Origin: DATBIO01 sp036556965
GTDB taxonomy: Bacteria; Acidobacteriota; Vicinamibacteria; Fen-336
Assembly (NCBI GenBank): GCA_036556965.1
Contig: DATBIO010000193.1
Coordinates: 1 to 9,613 of the forward strand
DNA: 9,613 bases
Direction of reading: 5' to 3'
Part shown: in pieces, positions 6,825-9,613 of the stretch
How the letters are laid out: the number at the start of each line of letters is the position of its first letter
How positions within the stretch are numbered: the stretch's first letter is position 1
Made by a program: the position numbers and the translations under genes
The notes under the pieces: generated by a model
Database searches by the model: none
Seen by the model: the letters and a program-made list of their open reading frames with translations, nothing else
What the model was told of the DNA's origin: nothing

Positions 6825-7514
6825 ATGATGCTCGCGGACCGCGTTGCCGACGCCTTCGCGCGCCCCTTCGGGGCGCTCGTCCGCTTCTGCGCGCGCTTCA
6901 GCCCCGACGTGCTCACCATCACGGGCCTCGCCCTCAACGGGGTGGCCTGCGCGTGCTTCGCCCTGGCCGGGGGCAAGGACTACCGCTCGCCGGGGCTGCT
7001 GCAGGCGGGAGGGGTGGTGGCCCTGGTGGCATCGCTGTTCGACATGCTCGACGGCCGCGTGGCGCGGCTGCGCGGCCGCGGCACGAAGTTCGGGGCCTAC
7101 CTCGACTCGACCATGGACCGGTACTCGGACATGGTCCTCTTCATGGGCCTGCTGGTGCTCTACGCGAGGGTGGACAAGACGCCGCAGATGATCCTGGTGT
7201 GGGCGGCCGCCTTCGGCAGCTTCATGACCTCCTACGCGCGCGCGCGCGCGGAGAGCCTCGTCCCGCGCTGCACGGTGGGCTTCCTGGAGCGTCCGGAGCG
7301 CCTGGTCCTCCTCATCTTCGGCGCCCTCACCAACCGCATGACGGCGGTGCTGTGGGTCATCGCCGTGCTCTCGAACATCACGGCCATCCAGCGCATCGTG
7401 TATACCTACGGTCAGCTCAAGCACGGGTGGGGCGGCGTTCGCCCGGACCCCGTGCCGCAGGAGGCGGAGACGGGCGACGCCCCGCCCGTGCCCGCCATGG
7501 AGGCGGGGAAATGA
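6825..7514 (+). CDS. CDP-alcohol phosphatidyltransferase, phosphatidylinositol-phosphate-synthase-like
   Basis: Integral membrane phospholipid synthase of 229 residues that transfers a phosphatidyl (CDP-diacylglycerol) group to an alcohol, releasing CMP. The full family signature DxxDGxxAR-x8-GxxxDxxxD is present, with Asp73, Asp76, Asp94 and Asp98 as metal and catalytic residues. Several hydrophobic segments fit the six-helix fold (for example about 30-50, 60-75, 100-115, 122-137, 160-185). SYARARAE (Ser136, Arg139) and ERPERL (Arg159), plus NITAIQR near 184-190, resemble the group that uses inositol phosphate (actinobacterial PgsA1 and archaeal AIP synthase) rather than glycerol-phosphate PgsA. 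The acceptor is thus tentatively an inositol phosphate. Two adjacent ATGs (6825, 6828) are possible starts; neither has a clear ribosome binding site. A polar Pro/Gly-rich tail of about 30 residues ends the protein. It heads the operon and overlaps the next gene by four bases. Confidence 0.9.
   Translation: MMLADRVADAFARPFGALVRFCARFSPDVLTITGLALNGVACACFALAGGKDYRSPGLLQAGGVVALVASLFDMLDGRVARLRGRGTKFGAYLDSTMDRYSDMVLFMGLLVLYARVDKTPQMILVWAAAFGSFMTSYARARAESLVPRCTVGFLERPERLVLLIFGALTNRMTAVLWVIAVLSNITAIQRIVYTYGQLKHGWGGVRPDPVPQEAETGDAPPVPAMEAGK
7235..7250 (+). repeat. (CG)8 dinucleotide tract inside the lipid synthase gene
   Basis: Eight consecutive CG units encode the alternating Ala-Arg residues of the conserved SYARARAE motif. 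Loss or gain of one unit would shift the frame, and alternating CG can adopt left-handed DNA. In such GC-rich coding sequence the tract may simply reflect GCG/CGC codon preference. Confidence 0.9.
7499..7503 (+). promoter_or_regulatory. Ribosome binding site of the DUF4442 gene
   Basis: GGAGG lies seven bases before the ATG at 7511, inside the end of the preceding coding region. It fixes the start and, with the ATGA overlap, indicates coupled translation. Confidence 0.75.
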
Positions 7515-8038
7515 CGACGACGGCCACCGCCCTCGAGCCGGGCGCCCCGCTCTTCAACGAGCGCGCGGAGAGCCTCCGCCGCCGCATCGTGAAGCCGTGG
7601 GGGTTCCGCATGTACCTCCTGGGCCGGCTGCCCCTGGCCGCGGCGGCCGGTCTGCGCGTGCTGCGCCTGGACGAGGAGGGCTGCACGGTGCGCCTGCCCG
7701 GCGGCTGGCGCACGCGGAACCCGTTCGGCTCGACCTACTTCGCGGCGCAGGCCATGGCCGCGGAGATGTCCACGGGCGCGCCGGCCATGGTGCTGGTGGA
7801 GGGAGCGCCCGCGTCGGTGGCCCTCATCCTGCGCGAGATCAAGTGCGTGTTCTCGAAGCGCATCGAGGGCCCGAGCACCTTCACCTTCGCCGCGGTGCCC
7901 GCCCTCCAGGCCGCCATCCTGCGCGCGGCGGCCACGAGCGAGCCCGTGCTCTTCGTGGCCCACGCCACCGGCCACGACTCCTCCGGCGCCCCCTGCGCCG
8001 CCTTCGAGGTGACCTGGTCGTTCAAGCGCCGCGGCTGA
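7511..8038 (+). CDS. DUF4442 hotdog-fold protein (putative acyl-CoA thioesterase-like)
   Basis: Soluble protein of 175 residues with the pattern of DUF4442, a hotdog-fold family related to acyl-CoA/acyl-ACP thioesterases. Visible features are an N-terminal amphipathic region with WGFRMYLLGRLP (30-41), a beta strand near 57-63, then RNPFGSTYFAAQAMAAEMSTG beginning at Arg69. Asn70 and the helix from about 75 to 89 correspond to the central helix of hotdog folds. Later strands include EIKCVFSKRIEG and a C-terminal AFEVTWSFKRR. No signal peptide or membrane segment is seen. Its start overlaps the lipid synthase stop as ATGA, and its stop overlaps the proposed mobA start as CTGA, so it is the second gene of the unit. 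An acyl-thioester-related role beside a lipid enzyme is plausible but unproven; the family has no firmly assigned reaction that I can name. Confidence 0.75.
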   Translation: MTTTATALEPGAPLFNERAESLRRRIVKPWGFRMYLLGRLPLAAAAGLRVLRLDEEGCTVRLPGGWRTRNPFGSTYFAAQAMAAEMSTGAPAMVLVEGAPASVALILREIKCVFSKRIEGPSTFTFAAVPALQAAILRAAATSEPVLFVAHATGHDSSGAPCAAFEVTWSFKRRG

Positions 8039-8616
8039 GCGCGCTCGGCGCGGTGGCGGCCGGCGGCGCCAGCCGCCGCATGGGCCGGGACAAGGCGCTC
8101 CTGCCCTGGGGCGCCTCCACCCTCCTCGGCCACGCGGTGGCGCGCCTGCGCGACGCCGTGGGCGAGGTGGTCATCCTCGGCGGGGCCGCGGCGCGCTACG
8201 AGGGCCACGGGGCACCCGCGCTGGCCGACCTCCACCCGGGCCAGGGCCCGCTGGGCGGGCTGCTCACCGCGCTCGCCGCGCTGGGCGGGCGAGAGGCCGT
8301 GCTGTTGCTGGGGGTGGACGTGCCCTTCGCCACGGTGCCCGTCCTGCGCCAACTCGTCGAGGCGGCGCACGCGGGCGACGACGTGGTGGTGCCCCTCACC
8401 GCGGAGGGGCCGCAGCCCCTCTGCGCGCTCTACCGGGCGACCTGCCTCGAGCCCGTCCGGCGCAGCCTGGAGCGCGGCGACCGGCGCATGACGGCCTTCT
8501 GGGCCGAGCTGTCGGTCCGCCGCCTCGGCCGGGAAGAGCTTCTGCCCCAAGGAGATCCGGAGCTGCTGTTCCGGAACCTGAACACTCCGGAGGAGTACGC
8601 CGCACACCGGGCCTGA
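8035..8616 (+). CDS. mobA: Molybdenum cofactor guanylyltransferase MobA
   Basis: Cytoplasmic enzyme that joins GMP from GTP to molybdopterin cofactor, giving the bis-MGD form used by DMSO-reductase-type enzymes. The 193 residues match the length of E. coli MobA (194). The nucleotide-binding loop AAGGASRRMGRDKALL (from residue 8, with Lys20), GQGPLGGL in the middle, GVDVPF with Asp95, PQPLCALY, and the closing FRNLNTPEEY are all family hallmarks. The frame has no ATG near its start. GTG 8053 would delete most of the first beta strand. CTG 8035 gives a normal N-terminus (xSALGAVAAGG) and overlaps the upstream TGA by CTGA, so CTG is preferred even though it is rare and no Shine-Dalgarno site is visible. 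The usual LAGG is AAGG here. No other molybdopterin gene is in the window. A related nucleotidyltransferase (MocA-like) is less likely because of the C-terminal motif. Confidence 0.9.
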   Translation: MSALGAVAAGGASRRMGRDKALLPWGASTLLGHAVARLRDAVGEVVILGGAAARYEGHGAPALADLHPGQGPLGGLLTALAALGGREAVLLLGVDVPFATVPVLRQLVEAAHAGDDVVVPLTAEGPQPLCALYRATCLEPVRRSLERGDRRMTAFWAELSVRRLGREELLPQGDPELLFRNLNTPEEYAAHRA

Positions 8617-8630
8617 GGTCGGGTACCCTC

Positions 8631-9215
8631 GTGACGATGGGACGCGGGGTCGAGGTGCGGACGGTCCGGGGCCTGGCCACCACGGGCGCGCTGGTGGGGC
8701 TCGGTGGCGCCGCGCTCTGCGTGACGGTCGCGCTGGTGCGCCCGGGCCCCGCCCGCCGCGGGGCCCCCGCGTCCGGCGCCTGGGCGCGCGACCTGGCCCT
8801 GCCCATCACCGGACTGGACCCCGAGCGCCTGCGCAGCACCTTCGGCGCCCCCCGCGGCCCACGCCGGCGCCACCGGGGCATCGACATCCCGGCCCCTCGG
8901 CTCACCCCCGTGCGCGCCGTCGAGCCCGGCCTGGTCGCGCGCGCCGGCCACACGGGCGCCGGCGGGCTCAGCCTCCACCTCGTGGACGACGAGGGCGAGC
9001 GCTGCTTCTACTACGCGCACCTCGCGCGCCACGCGGAGGGCATGTCTCCCGGCCGCCGCGTCGCGCGCGGCGAGGTGCTGGGCTACGTCGGGACCACGGG
9101 CAACGCGTCGGGGGGAGCGCCGCACCTCCACTTCGCGATCCACATGCGCGGCGCGGGCCGCGATGCCTGCGCGGGCCCGGCCGTGGACCCCTATCCCGTG
9201 CTGCGCGCCGACTGA
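8631..9215 (+). CDS. M23-family (LytM/peptidoglycan endopeptidase-like) metallopeptidase, membrane anchored
   Basis: Predicted zinc peptidase of 194 residues acting on cell-wall peptide cross-links in the periplasm. A hydrophobic segment at about 15-36 is a signal anchor or uncleaved signal peptide. The LytM domain spans about 58-172. The zinc ligands His81 and Asp85 (HRGID) and His167 (HLH, 165-167), together with His130 (YYAHL), are all present, so an active enzyme is expected. The C-terminal tail carries Cys180; Cys125 lies in the domain, so a disulfide is possible. Start is taken as GTG 8631 because GAGG (8615-8618) lies 12 bases before it; ATG 8637 two codons later is the alternative, 18 bases from that site. 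The gap from the mobA stop is only 14 bases, so it ends the four-gene unit. No coiled coil or LysM/SH3 targeting domain is visible, so it is a minimal M23 protein. Confidence 0.88.
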   Translation: MTMGRGVEVRTVRGLATTGALVGLGGAALCVTVALVRPGPARRGAPASGAWARDLALPITGLDPERLRSTFGAPRGPRRRHRGIDIPAPRLTPVRAVEPGLVARAGHTGAGGLSLHLVDDEGERCFYYAHLARHAEGMSPGRRVARGEVLGYVGTTGNASGGAPHLHFAIHMRGAGRDACAGPAVDPYPVLRAD

Positions 9216-9216
9216 C

Positions 9217-9228
9217 CGCCGGCCGGCG
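9217..9228. repeat. 12-base perfect palindrome between convergent genes
   Basis: CGCCGGCCGGCG reads identically on both strands and lies just after the peptidase stop, in the 31-base gap before the convergent stress-protein gene. Lacking a loop and a T tract, it is a poor intrinsic terminator, and such palindromes arise easily at this GC content. Confidence 0.4.
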
Positions 9229-9246
9229 TGCGCGCGGCGCCCGGGC

Positions 9247-9613
9247 TCAGCCCTGCGCGCCGGCGCCCGTGGACTCGCCGCCCGCGGGAGCCGCCGCCGG
9301 CTCCGCGGGTGCGGACTGGCCCAGCGGCACCATCTTGCCCGTGGCGCTGTCCCAGTACTCGGCGCGGCGCACGCTGACCTGCAGGATGGCCAGGTCGGGG
9401 TCGTTCTTGCCCTGGGGGAACCAGGCCTTGTACTTCCCGTTCCACAGCTCGAGGACCTTCTCGGGATCGCGCAGCAGGCGCCCCACCCCGGAGAGGGCGA
9501 CGTAGCGGCCGCTCTTCGCGTCGGCGTAGGTCACGTTGACGACCTGGTTGGTCGCGATCTCGCCGGCCTTGGGCGACCCGGCCTTGGTGATGAACCACAG
9601 CTCGCCGTCGCGG
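9247..9613 (-). CDS. Pyridoxamine 5'-phosphate oxidase-like general stress protein (5' partial)
   Basis: C-terminal 121 residues of a split-beta-barrel flavin-binding-type protein of the general stress protein 26 group. The frame stays open to the window end and upstream residues (RDGELWFITKAGSPKAGEI) are family-like, so GTG 9534 is internal and the N-terminus lies outside. Recognisable parts are the ELWFIT strand, NVTYADAKSGRYVALSG, a helix RDPEKVLELW, the KAWFPQGKNDPDLAIL motif and RRAEYWD, all typical of this group. A low-complexity Ala/Pro/Gly tail of about 25 residues follows the domain. Members bind FMN or FAD in some bacteria, but the reaction is mostly unknown; it should not be read as the vitamin B6 enzyme PdxH. 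It converges on the M23 peptidase gene and is not part of that operon. Confidence 0.87.
   Translation of the reverse strand, partial: RDGELWFITKAGSPKAGEIATNQVVNVTYADAKSGRYVALSGVGRLLRDPEKVLELWNGKYKAWFPQGKNDPDLAILQVSVRRAEYWDSATGKMVPLGQSAPAEPAAAPAGGESTGAGAQG

Noticed and set aside
6740..6976. Upstream extension of the uvrC frame by 79 codons
   Set aside because: It runs over the promoter and into the divergent lipid synthase gene, is Arg/Ala/Ser-rich, and UvrC similarity starts at GTG 6739.
8396..9143. Overlapping antisense frames opposite mobA and the peptidase gene
   Set aside because: Both plus-strand genes have complete catalytic motifs; the antisense products are Arg/Pro/Ala-rich shadows.
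1..9613. Mobile element, phage or defence island
   Set aside because: No transposase, integrase, terminal repeats, attachment site or composition shift was found; the genes are chromosomal and metabolic.

Overview
The window is uniformly very GC-rich, densely coded chromosomal DNA with a strong C/G bias at third codon positions. The gene repertoire is bacterial. Base composition, gene families and one TTGAC/TAGACT-type promoter suggest a high-GC proteobacterium or myxobacterium, with an Anaeromyxobacter-like Myxococcota most likely. This placement is an inference from composition and protein style; no rRNA or other marker gene is present. There is no tRNA, rRNA, CRISPR array, transposase, integrase or plasmid function, and no gene-free stretch longer than about 90 bases.

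Left block, 1-4903, plus strand: a two-gene unit. The first gene, cut at its 5' end by the window edge, encodes a large membrane sensor. It has about 14 Reg_prop blades in the periplasm, a Y_Y_Y domain, one membrane helix, a coiled coil and a C-terminal GGDEF diguanylate cyclase with intact GGEEF and RxxD sites. Fourteen bases later comes a secreted alpha-amino acid ester hydrolase of the CocE/NonD family. Its Ser-Asp-His triad and the acidic 'carboxylate cluster' that recognises the substrate ammonium group are all present at the spacings known from the Xanthomonas enzyme.

Middle, 4940-6739, minus strand: uvrC, the nucleotide excision repair nuclease subunit, complete with GIY-YIG, Fe-S cysteines, UVR, RNase H-like and HhH parts. 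It converges on the hydrolase gene and diverges from the next block across an 85-base control region.

Right block, 6825-9215, plus strand: a tight four-gene unit behind a recognisable promoter. It encodes a CDP-alcohol phosphatidyltransferase with phosphatidylinositol-phosphate-synthase-like signatures, a DUF4442 hotdog protein, MobA (molybdenum cofactor guanylyltransferase, apparently starting at CTG) and a membrane-anchored M23 metallopeptidase. The first two genes overlap by ATGA, genes two and three overlap by CTGA, and the last gap is 14 bases. The functions are heterogeneous, so shared transcription is clearer than a shared pathway.

Right edge, 9247-9613, minus strand: the C-terminal part of a pyridoxamine-phosphate-oxidase-like 'general stress' protein, cut by the window end.

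Most of the window is conventional. The points deserving a second look are the pairing of a propeller cyclase sensor with an amino acid ester hydrolase, the lipid synthase specificity, the CTG start of mobA, the overlapping divergent promoters with a possibly leaderless uvrC, and a (CG)8 tract inside a conserved motif of the lipid synthase.
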